The position numbers were made by a program, and so were the translations under genes. A stretch of 12,329 nt of DNA, from the NCBI GenBank assembly GCA_023418095.1, contig JAEZDL010000270.1, positions 1 through 12,329 of the forward strand. Direction: 5' to 3'. The notes under the pieces are model-generated. The model searched no databases. It worked only from the letters and a program-made list of their open reading frames with translations, and was not told the DNA's origin. Shown here in pieces: positions 1 to 7,467 of the stretch; the stretch's first letter is position 1, and every line of letters begins with the position of its first letter. Origin of the DNA: Bacteroidota bacterium. Its GTDB lineage: Bacteria; Bacteroidota; Bacteroidia; Flavobacteriales_F; PHOS-HE28.

Positions 1-859
1 CGTAGGAGATGATGTTGCGCACATTGGTTCCGGTATCGAACTGCGCATTCGCACTTTGGATGTCCAGCGCATCGACCCCGAACCGCATCTGGAATTCGTG
101 CGCCAGCTGTGGCGCGGTCTCCAGATCATGCAGCTTCACCTGTATATCGGTGATGTACGCCGTGGGCTCGCCCAGCAACCGTTGGGCGGTGCGCACCGAT
201 GTATAGCACAACGTACGATCCAGATCGGCGAGTCCGCTTTGGTAGAACCCAACGATCTTCAGCAGGAAACGCTCGCCACGCGCGGTGGTCAGCTGCACAT
301 TATCACCCACCTGCACCAGCATCAGATCGGCGAGTGTCTTTCCGATCACTACGGCGTTCTGGCCCTGCAGGTCGGCCACTTCTCCTTCAACCAGGTAATC
401 CTTGAAGCGGAAGAGCCTTTCTTCTTCGAACGGTTCCACGCCGTTCACTGCGGCGGGCAATTCCGTAGTTCCCACGTTGAAGAAGGCCTGTGCCACCACT
501 TTCGGCGCCACACCGAATACGCGCGGATCTTTCCGAAGCGATGAAATGATCGCACCGGCATTTCGGATACGTTCCAGACCTTGTTTCGGCTTGATCGAAC
601 TAATGAAGATCTCTCCTTCTTCGCCAAGCCGATCGAGCGGTTGCACCTCCACGGGTTTGATCTCGTTGTACAAACGCACATGCGGTGTACGGTTCAGGAT
701 CAATCCATCGAGCATCGCGTTCAACCCGTTCATGAAACCGGTGAGCGCGATGAACATGGTGATGCTGAAGGTGACGCCGACAGCCGCTACCACGCTCTGC
801 CGCATCCGTGCAGTGAGCAATGTGGTGCTGATCCCCAGCAGCAGTTTCGTCGCGATCAT
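1..859 (-). CDS. ABC transporter permease, MacB/LolE (FtsX-like) type, 3' part cut off
   Basis: The reading frame runs off the left edge of the window; 286 residues from the N terminus are visible, starting MIATKLLLGISTTLLTARMR. Residues about 20-45 (QSVVAAVGVTFSITMFIALT) form the first membrane segment. The following soluble stretch looks like the periplasmic MacB core domain; it includes VVIGKTLADLMLVQVGDNVQ around residues 188-207, typical of LolC/LolE/MacB proteins. The three C-terminal membrane segments (FtsX domain) would lie outside the window. The ATG at 857-859 overlaps the stop codon of the adaptor gene (ATGA), so the two are probably translationally coupled. By family knowledge, such permeases work with an HlyD/MacA adaptor and a separate ATPase to move lipoproteins, peptides or small molecules out of the inner membrane or periplasm. 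The substrate cannot be told. The ATPase gene is inferred to lie further left. Family assignment is fairly sure; LolE versus MacB function is open. Confidence 0.82.
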   Translation of the reverse strand, partial: MIATKLLLGISTTLLTARMRQSVVAAVGVTFSITMFIALTGFMNGLNAMLDGLILNRTPHVRLYNEIKPVEVQPLDRLGEEGEIFISSIKPKQGLERIRNAGAIISSLRKDPRVFGVAPKVVAQAFFNVGTTELPAAVNGVEPFEEERLFRFKDYLVEGEVADLQGQNAVVIGKTLADLMLVQVGDNVQLTTARGERFLLKIVGFYQSGLADLDRTLCYTSVRTAQRLLGEPTAYITDIQVKLHDLETAPQLAHEFQMRFGVDALDIQSANAQFDTGTNVRNIISY

Positions 860-1938
860 GGCCGCAGGATCTCCGTGCCTTCGTCGATCCCTTCCAGCAC
901 CTCTACTTTTTGCAGATCGCGCAGACCGATCTTCACGGGCCGAAGTTCGTCTTCACCCACCATTACCTGATCGCCTTCCACCAGATAGGCCGCGGGGATC
1001 GTAAGTGCGCTGTCCTTTTTTTCGATCACGATGTTCGCTTCCACCGTGAGGTTCGGATACAGCGTTGGCGGTGCCTTGGTGAAGTTGGCGAGTACGGTGA
1101 ACGTGCGCGAGCGTTGGTCCATCAGCGGATCCACACGCGCGATTTCCCCGGTGAACACTTCATCCGGATAACTATCCAGCGTTACCGCGACTTCCTGGCC
1201 TGCGCGCACACGCGCGATGTCCATTTCATCGACCTCCAATTCCATCTCGAACGCATCCGCTCTTCCAATGATCGCGAGCTTCTGTTGCGGGGTGACCAAC
1301 TCACCCGATTCGATGTTCACCGCGTAGACAATGCCATCCACTTCACTGCGGATCAACCGATCATCGCGCATGGCGATCTGGTTCTCGAAATTGCTGCGGG
1401 CCGTGACCAGTGCATTCTGCAGTTCCGACTCCGTATTTCGCAACGATGCCTTTGCGTTCTCAAAAGCGGTTCGTGAGGTCGCGAAGGCCAACTCGCGTTG
1501 TTCCATTTCCATTCTTGAGCCGATGTTCTGGTCCCACAACGCTTTCTGGCGTGTATAGAGCAGGCTGTCCTGCCGCATGCGATCGCGTGCCAAGGCCACC
1601 GCGGCACGCCGTTCTGAAAGCAGGGGCGAATTCTGCGAAGCATTGCGACGGGCAAGCTCATATTGTGACTCCGCGGCCTGCACACCGACTTTCGCGGTTC
1701 GGTCATCGATGCGGAAGAGCGGATCGCCCAATTTCACGTGATCACCGGCCTGTACGTAGACCGCTGCCAGCACACCGTTCACCACTGCGCTCGCGGCATA
1801 CTGCTGCTGTGCCTTCACCACACCGCTTGCGTACACCGCTGAAACGATCGGGCCGCGTTCGGGCGTTATCGCTTCGCGTTCCTGGGTGCAGGAGATCAGG
1901 AGCGGCAGCGAGATGAATACCGGTATGAGTTGCTTCAC
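856..1938 (-). CDS. HlyD/MacA-family efflux periplasmic adaptor (lipoprotein)
   Basis: A membrane fusion protein of about 360 residues. I chose the GTG at 1936-1938 because it gives a clean lipoprotein signal, (M)KQLIPVFISLPLLISC, with lipobox LISC and the lipidated cysteine at residue 17; the longer in-frame ORF up to 2040 adds a non-signal-like extension. Domain order: first half of the lipoyl domain (about 38-80, GVLAAVYVQAGDHVKLGDPL), a long alpha-helical hairpin or coiled coil (about 82-195, rich in A, E, Q, R), second lipoyl half (about 197-225, SEVDGIVYAVNIESGELVTP), beta-barrel domain (about 228-310) and membrane-proximal domain to the end. The adaptor would bridge an inner-membrane ABC permease and an outer-membrane channel. 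The next gene, overlapping by four bases, is the permease. A weak TTACTTTG box lies just upstream of the GTG, which would give a very short or absent leader. No outer-membrane TolC-like gene is visible. Confidence 0.88.
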   Translation of the reverse strand: MKQLIPVFISLPLLISCTQEREAITPERGPIVSAVYASGVVKAQQQYAASAVVNGVLAAVYVQAGDHVKLGDPLFRIDDRTAKVGVQAAESQYELARRNASQNSPLLSERRAAVALARDRMRQDSLLYTRQKALWDQNIGSRMEMEQRELAFATSRTAFENAKASLRNTESELQNALVTARSNFENQIAMRDDRLIRSEVDGIVYAVNIESGELVTPQQKLAIIGRADAFEMELEVDEMDIARVRAGQEVAVTLDSYPDEVFTGEIARVDPLMDQRSRTFTVLANFTKAPPTLYPNLTVEANIVIEKKDSALTIPAAYLVEGDQVMVGEDELRPVKIGLRDLQKVEVLEGIDEGTEILRP

Positions 1939-2104
1939 AGTGAGCAAAGTAACTGCCAGATGATCGACCGAAAATTGACTTTTATCTGGTTTTGGTGGTT
2001 CCATTGAACTCACATGGGCACATAAGGAACCGATGAACATGATCAGCTTTCGATCGCCAGACTTCCTTGCGATGCCGATCCTTTACATCGGCTTGACGAT
2101 ATCT

Positions 2105-2172
2105 GCGTAAGTGGCGAAGGTGGAAAGCCCACAGGCCTTGGCCGAGGACTTGGAACCGTAGCCACGCCCTGC
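2105..2172 (+). repeat. Structured intergenic repeat element, copy 1 (short form)
   Basis: This stretch between the small DUF4342-like gene and the adaptor gene shares four boxes, in the same order and orientation, with the element at 11631-11720: GCGTAAG (2105-2111), GGAAAGCCC (2122-2130), GAGGACTTG (2144-2152) and CACGCCC (2163-2169). The DNA between boxes two and three holds a small inverted repeat, GGCC-TT-GGCC (2134-2143). Box spacings (22 and 19 bases between the starts of boxes 2-3 and 3-4) are shorter than in copy 2 (31 and 33). Conserved boxes around variable hairpins suggest a folded RNA or a palindromic dispersed element. From memory, similar intergenic blocks occur in other Bacteroidetes genomes, but this cannot be verified here. 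The rest of the 1939-2192 gap shows no convincing gene. Confidence 0.5.
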
Positions 2173-2192
2173 CGGTAATTCGCCCAAAAGAT

Positions 2193-2480
2193 CTAAAGCT
2201 TTCCTGCACCTTCGGGAGGCGAGCTTTCCGTAGGCTTGTTGGAGGTTCCGTCACGCTCCACAGTGATGGTGCATTCGCCGATCAACGCCGCCAATGCACC
2301 GATGGCCGCGAGCAGAGGCGCCAGCACCGCGCCCACCACGCCGATCGTTAGGGGAAAACTCATCACTTCGCGGCCATCCTTGTTCTGGATGGTGACCTTG
2401 CGGACGTTGCCTTCGGCGATGAGCTCCTTGATCTTGTTGATGAGCTCTTCGCCATTGATCTTGAATGATTCCTTGTTCAT
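2193..2480 (-). CDS. Small DUF4342-like protein with a hydrophobic segment
   Basis: A 95-residue protein. The ATG at 2478-2480 is preferred over longer in-frame starts because MNKESFKINGEELINKIKEL is the typical beginning of this family and a promoter-like TAGCTTTG box lies just upstream. Residues 1-40 are a charged helix plus a short strand (ELINKIKELIAEGNVRKVTI, then NKDGREVMSFP). Residues about 43-68 (LTIGVVGAVLAPLLAAIGAL and on) are a glycine- and alanine-rich hydrophobic segment, followed by CTITVERD and a polar, proline-rich tail. The layout matches DUF4342 proteins, whose function is unknown. The tail may be disordered. It is divergent to the serine hydrolase gene (76 bases between start codons). 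No function is assigned; it might act as a small membrane-associated accessory protein. Confidence 0.72.
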   Translation of the reverse strand: MNKESFKINGEELINKIKELIAEGNVRKVTIQNKDGREVMSFPLTIGVVGAVLAPLLAAIGALAALIGECTITVERDGTSNKPTESSPPEGAGKL

Positions 2481-2497
2481 GTAGAATGATGAAAGTG

Positions 2498-2505
2498 CAA
2501 AGCTA
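2498..2505 (-). promoter_or_regulatory. Candidate -7 box (TAGCTTTG) for the DUF4342-like gene
   Basis: Read on the minus strand the sequence is TAGCTTTG, a perfect match to the Bacteroidetes -7 consensus TAnnTTTG, ending 17 bases before the ATG of the small gene. No clear TTG -33 element is seen 19 bases upstream, so the call rests on one box. Confidence 0.42.
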
Positions 2506-2544
2506 GATGTGACGAGAAGCGTTCCGCGATCGGCCGCGCTGATG

Positions 2545-2552
2545 TAACATTG
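2545..2552 (+). promoter_or_regulatory. Weak candidate -7 box (TAACATTG) for the serine hydrolase operon
   Basis: TAACATTG matches TAnnTTTG with one mismatch and ends four bases before the ATG at 2557. If real, the transcript would start at or next to the start codon, giving a leaderless mRNA. No -33 TTG is present at the expected distance. Confidence 0.22.
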
Positions 2553-2556
2553 CCCC

Positions 2557-4095
2557 ATGCGCCTGATCCTTCTTTCCCTGTTGATCGTTCTCGGTGATCG
2601 ATCCATCGCACAACGCAAGCCGGACCTCAAAGCGTTGGATGCTTACATCAACAATGCGATGCAGCAATTCGGTCAGCCTGGTCTCGCAGTTGGCATCGTG
2701 CAGACCGGCCAGTTGATCTGGAGCAAAGGCTATGGCTCACCGGATCTTTCCGGGAACGGCAAGGTGACCGAGAACACGGTATTCACCGCGGCATCGATCA
2801 GCAAGGCTTTTACGGCATGTGCGATCGGCCTGCTGGTGGATGAAGGTAAGATCTCATTCGATGATGCGGTGGAGAAGCATCTGCCGGAATTCAGGACCGC
2901 CGATCCGTTCGTGACGGCGAACATGACGATAAAGGACCTGTTGAGCCACCGCGCTGGCTGGATCACTTTCGATGGCGATCTGCTGTGGTACGGCACGGAC
3001 TATTCGCCTGAAGAGATCCTGCGCCGTCACGCCAGTGAACCACTGACGTACGGCTTCCGCGAGAAATTCGGGTATAGCAACCTGATGTACATCGCCGCAT
3101 CGGAATTGATAGAGCGGGTGAGCGGCAAGGATTGGGACACGTTCGTGACCGAGAGGATCCTGAAGCCGTTGCAGATGACGCGCACCACGGTGGAGACCGA
3201 TGATCTGAAAAAAATGCCGAATGTGGCGTTGCCGCATGTGCCCGATCGGGAAAAAGGAAGTGGTGTGAAGAGCATGGCGCACCAGCAATTGAAGGGTGCT
3301 GATGGAGCCACTGGGATCAACACCAGTGTTGTGGATCTGGCGAAATGGGATGCCATGTGGATGAACGAAGGCAAGATCGGCGAGAAGGAATTCTTGAAAG
3401 AGCGGACGTGGATCACGTTGACGACGCCGCACCTGAACTTTCCCGTATCACCTGCGGAAGTGGCCGATGGCAAACACTACGACGGTGCCGCATTGGGCTG
3501 GTTCACCGAGGATCGTTACGGTGCAAAGATCATCACCCACAGCGGCGGACTTCCGGGTTTCATCTTGAACCATGCGGTGGTGCCCGAGAAGGACTTCGCC
3601 GTTATCGCGTTGGGCAATGGTGAATCGTACAGCGTTTTCGCGATAACCGACAAGGTGCTGGACATGTACCTGGGCACTGGCAAGGCCGATCCGGTCGCTG
3701 ATATGATGCCGCGTGTGAAGGCGCGTGATGAACGAAATGCGAAACGGCTTGAGCAGCGGAATACGTCACGTGTGAATGGAACTTCACCTAGCGCCCCTGC
3801 GGAAAAGATCGCCGGTAGTTACATGGACAAGATCTACGGGGAGAGTACCATCGAAGTGAAGAACGGGAAGCCTGTATTGACGTTCACTCCCGCGAAAGAT
3901 CTCTTCACCGGTGAATTGGAGCACTGGCATTACGACACCTGGAAATGGAACCACATCGATCCGTTCCTGGAGCCGGGTTGGATCACCTTCACTTTCGACG
4001 CCGATCATAATGTGACCGGCTTCAAGATCGATCTGGTGAGCCCTGATTTCCATTTCTACAAGCTGGACTTCAAGCGGCTGGCGGAGAAGCCTTGA
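2557..4095 (+). CDS. Secreted serine hydrolase, beta-lactamase class C / penicillin-binding-protein-like family
   Basis: A 512-residue protein. Residues 1-19 (MRLILLSLLIVLGDRSIAQ) look like a signal peptide. The beta-lactamase-like domain spans about 23-375 and carries all three catalytic motifs: SxxK as S80-I-S-K83, YxN as Y173-S-N175, and an HSGG box (H328-G331) at the KTG position, common in the esterase and peptidase branch. GADGATGINTSVVDLAKW (248-264) is the usual helix preceding the substrate pocket. Residues about 416-495 form a C-terminal beta-rich domain resembling DUF3471 (KIAGSYMDKIYGESTIEV). Known members are D-amino-acid peptidases, esterases and carboxypeptidases; true beta-lactamase activity is not implied. 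It heads a run of same-strand genes with short gaps. Substrate unknown. Confidence 0.9.
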   Translation: MRLILLSLLIVLGDRSIAQRKPDLKALDAYINNAMQQFGQPGLAVGIVQTGQLIWSKGYGSPDLSGNGKVTENTVFTAASISKAFTACAIGLLVDEGKISFDDAVEKHLPEFRTADPFVTANMTIKDLLSHRAGWITFDGDLLWYGTDYSPEEILRRHASEPLTYGFREKFGYSNLMYIAASELIERVSGKDWDTFVTERILKPLQMTRTTVETDDLKKMPNVALPHVPDREKGSGVKSMAHQQLKGADGATGINTSVVDLAKWDAMWMNEGKIGEKEFLKERTWITLTTPHLNFPVSPAEVADGKHYDGAALGWFTEDRYGAKIITHSGGLPGFILNHAVVPEKDFAVIALGNGESYSVFAITDKVLDMYLGTGKADPVADMMPRVKARDERNAKRLEQRNTSRVNGTSPSAPAEKIAGSYMDKIYGESTIEVKNGKPVLTFTPAKDLFTGELEHWHYDTWKWNHIDPFLEPGWITFTFDADHNVTGFKIDLVSPDFHFYKLDFKRLAEKP

Positions 4096-4118
4096 TCGAT
4101 CCGATCGGTATCCGATCC

Positions 4119-5459
4119 ATGCCCTTGCGCCAGGCCGACATCTTCTTCTTTCTCGCGATCCTCTTCTTGAGCAGCTGGCACCTCGATGATGGTCCCAACG
4201 ATAACACGATGTCCCGCGCGGCAACAGTGGCCAGCCTGGTGGACCATGGAACGTTGGAGATAACGCCGATCCATGAGGTGACCGGTGACAAGGCATTGAT
4301 CGATGGAAAATACTTCAGCGAAAAAGCACCTTTGCCCACGTTCCTTGTTCTTCCGTTCCATTGGATCGAAGTGCGATCGGGGCTCGTGCATGAAGGCGAA
4401 TTCGGAACACTGACACCTGGTCTGCTGCGCCTCGGCGGCTTCATCTGTGGAAGCATTCCATTCGCGTTGATCTGCACCATCTTCTGGCGCGATCGTAGAA
4501 GAGCAGGTCTCACGGATGCCTGGGCGTTGGCCACTCTCCCACTCTTCGGATCGTTCCTTTTCGTGTACTCCGGCAGTTTTTATAATCACCTGCTCGGAAG
4601 CCTTTTCATCCTGCTCGCCGCACGATCCATGGTCGATCGGAAATATCTCGTTGCCGGTCTTTGGTCCGGTTGTGCATTCCTGAGCGAGGCGGCGCTGCTG
4701 ATCATTCCAGCTGCTTGGATGCTGCAACTTCTGTTCGATCGTTGGAAGGAGATCCACAAACCGATCCTGGGACTTTTGCCGTCCGTGATCCTGATGTGCG
4801 CATTCAACTATTCGGTTACCGGTGATCCGATCGTTTTCCCGAACGCTTTCCATGTGAATTTCTCGATATTGAATGATGATTACGGTTTCGGGCATTGGCA
4901 ACCTGAAACATTCGCGGGCCTGTTGATCACCGACCATCGCGGACTTCTGTTCTACATGCCTGTGCTGTTGATGGCGCTGTGGTTCATTCCAAAGCGGGTC
5001 GCGCTGAAAGATCTGTTGCGCGATCCATTCGTGCTTCCCGCCATTCTCCTGATCGCGGCTTTTCTTACGCATGCCACGTGGTGGGGCGGCTGGGCATACG
5101 GACCGCGATACCTGATGGCCGCTGCGGCATTATTGGCGTACTCCACGTTGATGCACCATAAGTTCACCCGTCCCGAACGTTGGATCTTCTTCCTCCTTTG
5201 CAGCTTCGGGATCATCTGCGCATTCGCTGCCAAGGCTACCGTCTGGTATTCGCTGCCATCGCAAATTCTTCATCCACTCTTCGAAGAGATCTGGCCGCGG
5301 ATCGTTCGTGGTGAATTCACATCGATGCAATGGCCGGTATTGCTGGGTCTTCAACCTGGGGTGGCAACACTTCTGTTCATATCGATCTTTAGCGTCTTCA
5401 TGTACCTGATCTCCCGGATCGATCGAGAGCGCATCAGCGCCAACACGCATAGAGCATGA
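4119..5459 (+). CDS. Polytopic membrane protein, GT-C glycosyltransferase-like
   Basis: A 446-residue protein with roughly nine to eleven membrane segments, the first right after MPLRQADIFFFLAILFLSSW. I chose the ATG at 4119; a TTG at 4092, overlapping the previous stop codon, would add nine residues. The first extracytoplasmic loop has NDNTMSRAATVASLVDHGTL and DGKYFSEKAPLPTFLVLP, the pattern (acidic and Asn residues, an SR-A-T helix, then 'DGKYYS-KAP') seen in uncharacterised Bacteroidetes membrane proteins related to ArnT/PMT (GT-C) sugar transferases. GGWAYGPRYL near residue 320 is another recurring motif of that group. This suggests use of a lipid-linked sugar at the periplasmic face, but the donor and acceptor are unknown and the catalytic residue is not certain. 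The stop codon overlaps the rsmE start (ATGA). Membrane protein is sure; glycosyltransferase is inference. Confidence 0.8.
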   Translation: MPLRQADIFFFLAILFLSSWHLDDGPNDNTMSRAATVASLVDHGTLEITPIHEVTGDKALIDGKYFSEKAPLPTFLVLPFHWIEVRSGLVHEGEFGTLTPGLLRLGGFICGSIPFALICTIFWRDRRRAGLTDAWALATLPLFGSFLFVYSGSFYNHLLGSLFILLAARSMVDRKYLVAGLWSGCAFLSEAALLIIPAAWMLQLLFDRWKEIHKPILGLLPSVILMCAFNYSVTGDPIVFPNAFHVNFSILNDDYGFGHWQPETFAGLLITDHRGLLFYMPVLLMALWFIPKRVALKDLLRDPFVLPAILLIAAFLTHATWWGGWAYGPRYLMAAAALLAYSTLMHHKFTRPERWIFFLLCSFGIICAFAAKATVWYSLPSQILHPLFEEIWPRIVRGEFTSMQWPVLLGLQPGVATLLFISIFSVFMYLISRIDRERISANTHRA

Positions 5460-6154
5460 ACCTTTTCCATGTGCCCGATCTTATTGAAGGCATCCTCGAT
5501 CTGCCGGAAGAGGAAGCACATCATGCTTTCCATGTGTTGCGCGTGAAGTCCGGTGATCGGATCGGCCTGCTTGATGGAAAAGGCGGATCGGCCGAAGCGC
5601 TGATCATCGAGGTGGGGAAGAAAGGCGTTCGTGTGGAAGCCGGACCGATCGATCGAGAACCACGAAAAGCAGCCACGATCCAATTGGCCGTCGCCGTGAC
5701 AAAGACTTCCGATCGATATGAGTGGTTCCTCGAAAAAGCCGTTGAGATCGGCATCGATCGGCTCATCCCGTTGATCACCGAACGTGTTGAGCGCGATCGG
5801 ATCCGCATCGATCGGTTGCGGAAGATCGCGATCGCCGCGATGAAACAAAGTCAGCGACGTTGGCTGCCTGCGATCGAAAAGCCGATGAAATTGAAGGATC
5901 TTTTCCGGAACGAATTACCTCTTCAGCGCTATTTCGGCTGGTGCGAAGGCGAACATCCATCATTGATGGAACTTTATACCACGGCCTCCGATGCGATAGT
6001 TGTCATTGGTCCGGAGGGTGATCTCACTTCCGCAGAAGCACAAATGCTCATGGAGAACGGCTTCAAGCCGATCGGTCTTGGAAGTGCGCGATTACGGACG
6101 GAGACCGCAGCCCTTGCGGCCTGCACATGGATGAGCCTCGCCCAACAGCGATAA
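5456..6154 (+). CDS. rsmE: 16S rRNA (uracil-1498-N3)-methyltransferase RsmE
   Basis: A 232-residue protein, close to the family's usual length of 230-250. Residues 1-70 form the PUA-like RNA-binding domain, starting MNLFHVPDLI and containing EEEAHHAFHVLRVKSGDRI (18-36). The rest is the SPOUT methyltransferase domain with its knotted SAM site: KAVEIGID (94-101), KQSQR (130-134), VVIGPEGDLTSAEA (182-195) and LGSARLRTETAALAA (208-222). All the expected motifs are intact. It methylates N3 of U1498 in helix 44 of 16S rRNA, acting on the 30S subunit in the cytoplasm. The start overlaps the membrane protein's stop by four bases, and a DUF4159 gene follows after 10 bases, an arrangement I recall as frequent in Bacteroidetes. 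The gene is exceptionally rich in GATC (about 22 copies). Confidence 0.96.
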   Translation: MNLFHVPDLIEGILDLPEEEAHHAFHVLRVKSGDRIGLLDGKGGSAEALIIEVGKKGVRVEAGPIDREPRKAATIQLAVAVTKTSDRYEWFLEKAVEIGIDRLIPLITERVERDRIRIDRLRKIAIAAMKQSQRRWLPAIEKPMKLKDLFRNELPLQRYFGWCEGEHPSLMELYTTASDAIVVIGPEGDLTSAEAQMLMENGFKPIGLGSARLRTETAALAACTWMSLAQQR

Positions 6155-6164
6155 CTTTAGGCCG

Positions 6165-6833
6165 ATGAACATCCGTTCCATTCTCCTGATCTTTCTTTCC
6201 ATCGCTTCGATCGGTGTACGCGCACAGGGATCCTTCCAACTCGCGGTGCTGAAATACGGCGGCGGCGGCGACTGGTACGCGAACCCTACGGCCGTACCGA
6301 ACCTGGTGAAATATTGCAACCAACAACTCGGTATGTCCATCGATCCAGAAGTGCCGATCGTGGAAGTCGGAAGCCCGGAATTGTTCAACTATCCATGGGT
6401 CCACATGACCGGTCACGGTAACGTGGTCTTCAACCAACAGGAAGCAGAGAACCTGCGGAACTATTTGATCGGCGGAGGCTTCCTGCACATCAGCGACAAC
6501 TACGGAATGGACCAGTTCATCCGCCCGATGCTCAAGCGTGTTTTCCCTGAACTGGAATTGATGGAACTACCATTCGCGCACGGCATCTATCACCAGAAGT
6601 TCAATTTTCCGCAAGGTCTGCCGAAGGTACATGAGCATGACGATAAGCCGCCACAAGGCTTTGGATTGTTCTGGGAAGGACGACTGATCCTCTTCTACGA
6701 CTTCGAATGCGATCTCGGCGATGGCTGGGAAGATCCGGATGTACACGGCGACAGCGAAGCCGCACGAACAAAGGCATTACAGATGGGTGCGAATATCGTG
6801 AGCTACGCTTTCAGCGGAGGTGAAGAGCAGTAG
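6165..6833 (+). CDS. Secreted DUF4159 domain protein
   Basis: A 222-residue protein. MNIRSILLIFLSIASIGVRA is a signal peptide (cleavage near ...VRA-QG). The mature part starts with QLAVLKYGGGGDWYANP and continues with TAVPNLVKYCNQQLGM, VHMTGHGNVVFN (about 81-92), LRNYLIGGGFLHISDNYGMD (about 98-117) and FAHGIYHQ (about 138-145). These match DUF4159, a family with a glutamine-amidotransferase-like (class I) fold but without proven activity. The family is common in Bacteroidetes and is often found next to rsmE. The start at 6165 is 10 bases after the rsmE stop; a TAACTTTA sequence overlapping that stop (6152-6159) could be a weak internal promoter. Location is probably the periplasm. Molecular function unknown. 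Confidence 0.87.
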   Translation: MNIRSILLIFLSIASIGVRAQGSFQLAVLKYGGGGDWYANPTAVPNLVKYCNQQLGMSIDPEVPIVEVGSPELFNYPWVHMTGHGNVVFNQQEAENLRNYLIGGGFLHISDNYGMDQFIRPMLKRVFPELELMELPFAHGIYHQKFNFPQGLPKVHEHDDKPPQGFGLFWEGRLILFYDFECDLGDGWEDPDVHGDSEAARTKALQMGANIVSYAFSGGEEQ

Positions 6834-6850
6834 TTGAGAGCAGCTGTTGC

Positions 6851-7375
6851 ATGAGATCCCATGAACTGAAGACCACGCGCTTTCTGCTCCGGCCATTGCT
6901 GAGTTCCGATCAAGCATTCATATTCAGAGGTCTCTCCAACACGGATGTGATCCGGCATTATGGGGTTAGTTTCACCACGTATGAGGCCACCAGGGAACAG
7001 ATGGATTGGTATGCCGGTCTTCTGAGGAACGGGACCGGGATGTGGTGGGCCATCATGGCCGGGGAAGATCCTGTTGGCGCCATCGGGATCAACGGGATAC
7101 AGAAAGTGCATGGCAAAGGAGAGATCGGTTTCTGGCTTTTGCCGGAACATTGGGGAAATGCCATCATTCCAGAAGTGATACAACCGGTGCTGGAATATGT
7201 TTTCAAGGTCTTGGGATTGCATCGGATCGAAGCGCTGGTCGAGGAAGGCAACGACGCCAGCAGCCGCGTACTGGAGAAAGTCGGCTTTCAACATGAAGGC
7301 ACCATGCGGGAATGCGAGGTGAAGAATGGCCGGCATATAAGCCTTGAGATCTGGGCGTTATTGGATCATGGCTGA
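6851..7375 (+). CDS. GNAT-family N-acetyltransferase (RimJ/RimL-like)
   Basis: A 174-residue protein, typical for the RimJ/RimL branch of the GNAT superfamily. The N-terminal strand TTRFLLRPLLSSDQAFIF (8-25) is the classic 'T-RL-LRPL-..D' beginning. GEIGFWLLPEHWGNAIIPEV (about 89-108) covers the acetyl-CoA-binding region; the usual RxxGxG/A loop is present as HWGNAI. EEGNDASSRVLEKVGFQHEG (about 131-150) is the conserved motif B with the 'N..S..vLeKvGF' signature. It would transfer an acetyl group from acetyl-CoA to an amine, perhaps a protein N terminus, an amino acid or a small molecule; the substrate cannot be predicted. The gene follows the DUF4159 gene after 17 bases and is the last of the plus-strand run. 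It faces the convergent delta-60 gene, with 96 bases between stop codons. Confidence 0.93.
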   Translation: MRSHELKTTRFLLRPLLSSDQAFIFRGLSNTDVIRHYGVSFTTYEATREQMDWYAGLLRNGTGMWWAIMAGEDPVGAIGINGIQKVHGKGEIGFWLLPEHWGNAIIPEVIQPVLEYVFKVLGLHRIEALVEEGNDASSRVLEKVGFQHEGTMRECEVKNGRHISLEIWALLDHG

Positions 7376-7416
7376 TCCTTGCCCTTGGGTCTTATCGCTA
7401 CCTCAATGCGATGAAG

Positions 7417-7467
7417 CTTGAAGCTTCCCGATCTTGTAGCTTGAAACTTGCATCTTGCGCCTTGAAG
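7417..7467. repeat. Heptad repeat array 1, unit CTTG plus three variable bases
   Basis: Five units in exact 7-base phase occupy 7433-7467: CTTG followed by TAG, AAA, CAT, CGC and AAG. A further CTTGAAG (7417-7423) and a degenerate CTTCCCG (7424-7430) stand just before, two bases out of phase. The array lies in the gap between two convergent genes and ends five bases before the stop codon of the delta-60 gene (7472-7474). It contains a near-palindrome (GAAGCTTGAAGCTTC at 7413-7427). No ordinary hairpin-plus-T terminator is visible in the gap, so the array might take part in ending transcription; that is speculation. Confidence 0.7.

Noticed and set aside
56..544. 162-residue plus-strand ORF
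   Set aside because: It is opposite the permease frame, which has clear MacB-like sequence; the His- and Gln-rich product is a shadow.
910..1476. 188-residue plus-strand ORF
   Set aside because: Antisense to the well-supported HlyD adaptor; no recognisable domain.
1982..2254. 90-residue minus-strand ORF between the adaptor and the small gene
   Set aside because: Arg-rich with no domain, overlaps the DUF4342-like gene in another frame, and runs through the structured repeat element.
2481..2630. 50-residue N-terminal extension of the DUF4342-like gene
   Set aside because: It crosses the promoter-like box and overlaps the start of the divergent hydrolase; the family-like sequence begins at the ATG at 2480.
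2557..4095. Antibiotic-resistance beta-lactamase (AmpC)
   Set aside because: The SxxK and YxN motifs fit the superfamily, but the HSGG box and extra DUF3471-like domain point to the esterase/peptidase branch.
4056..5072. 338-residue minus-strand ORF
   Set aside because: It lies opposite the hydrophobic GT-C-like gene; its composition (R, Q, E-rich, no domain) is that of an antisense shadow.
7417..7467. CRISPR array
   Set aside because: The units are only seven bases with three-base variable parts; there are no spacers of useful length and no cas genes.
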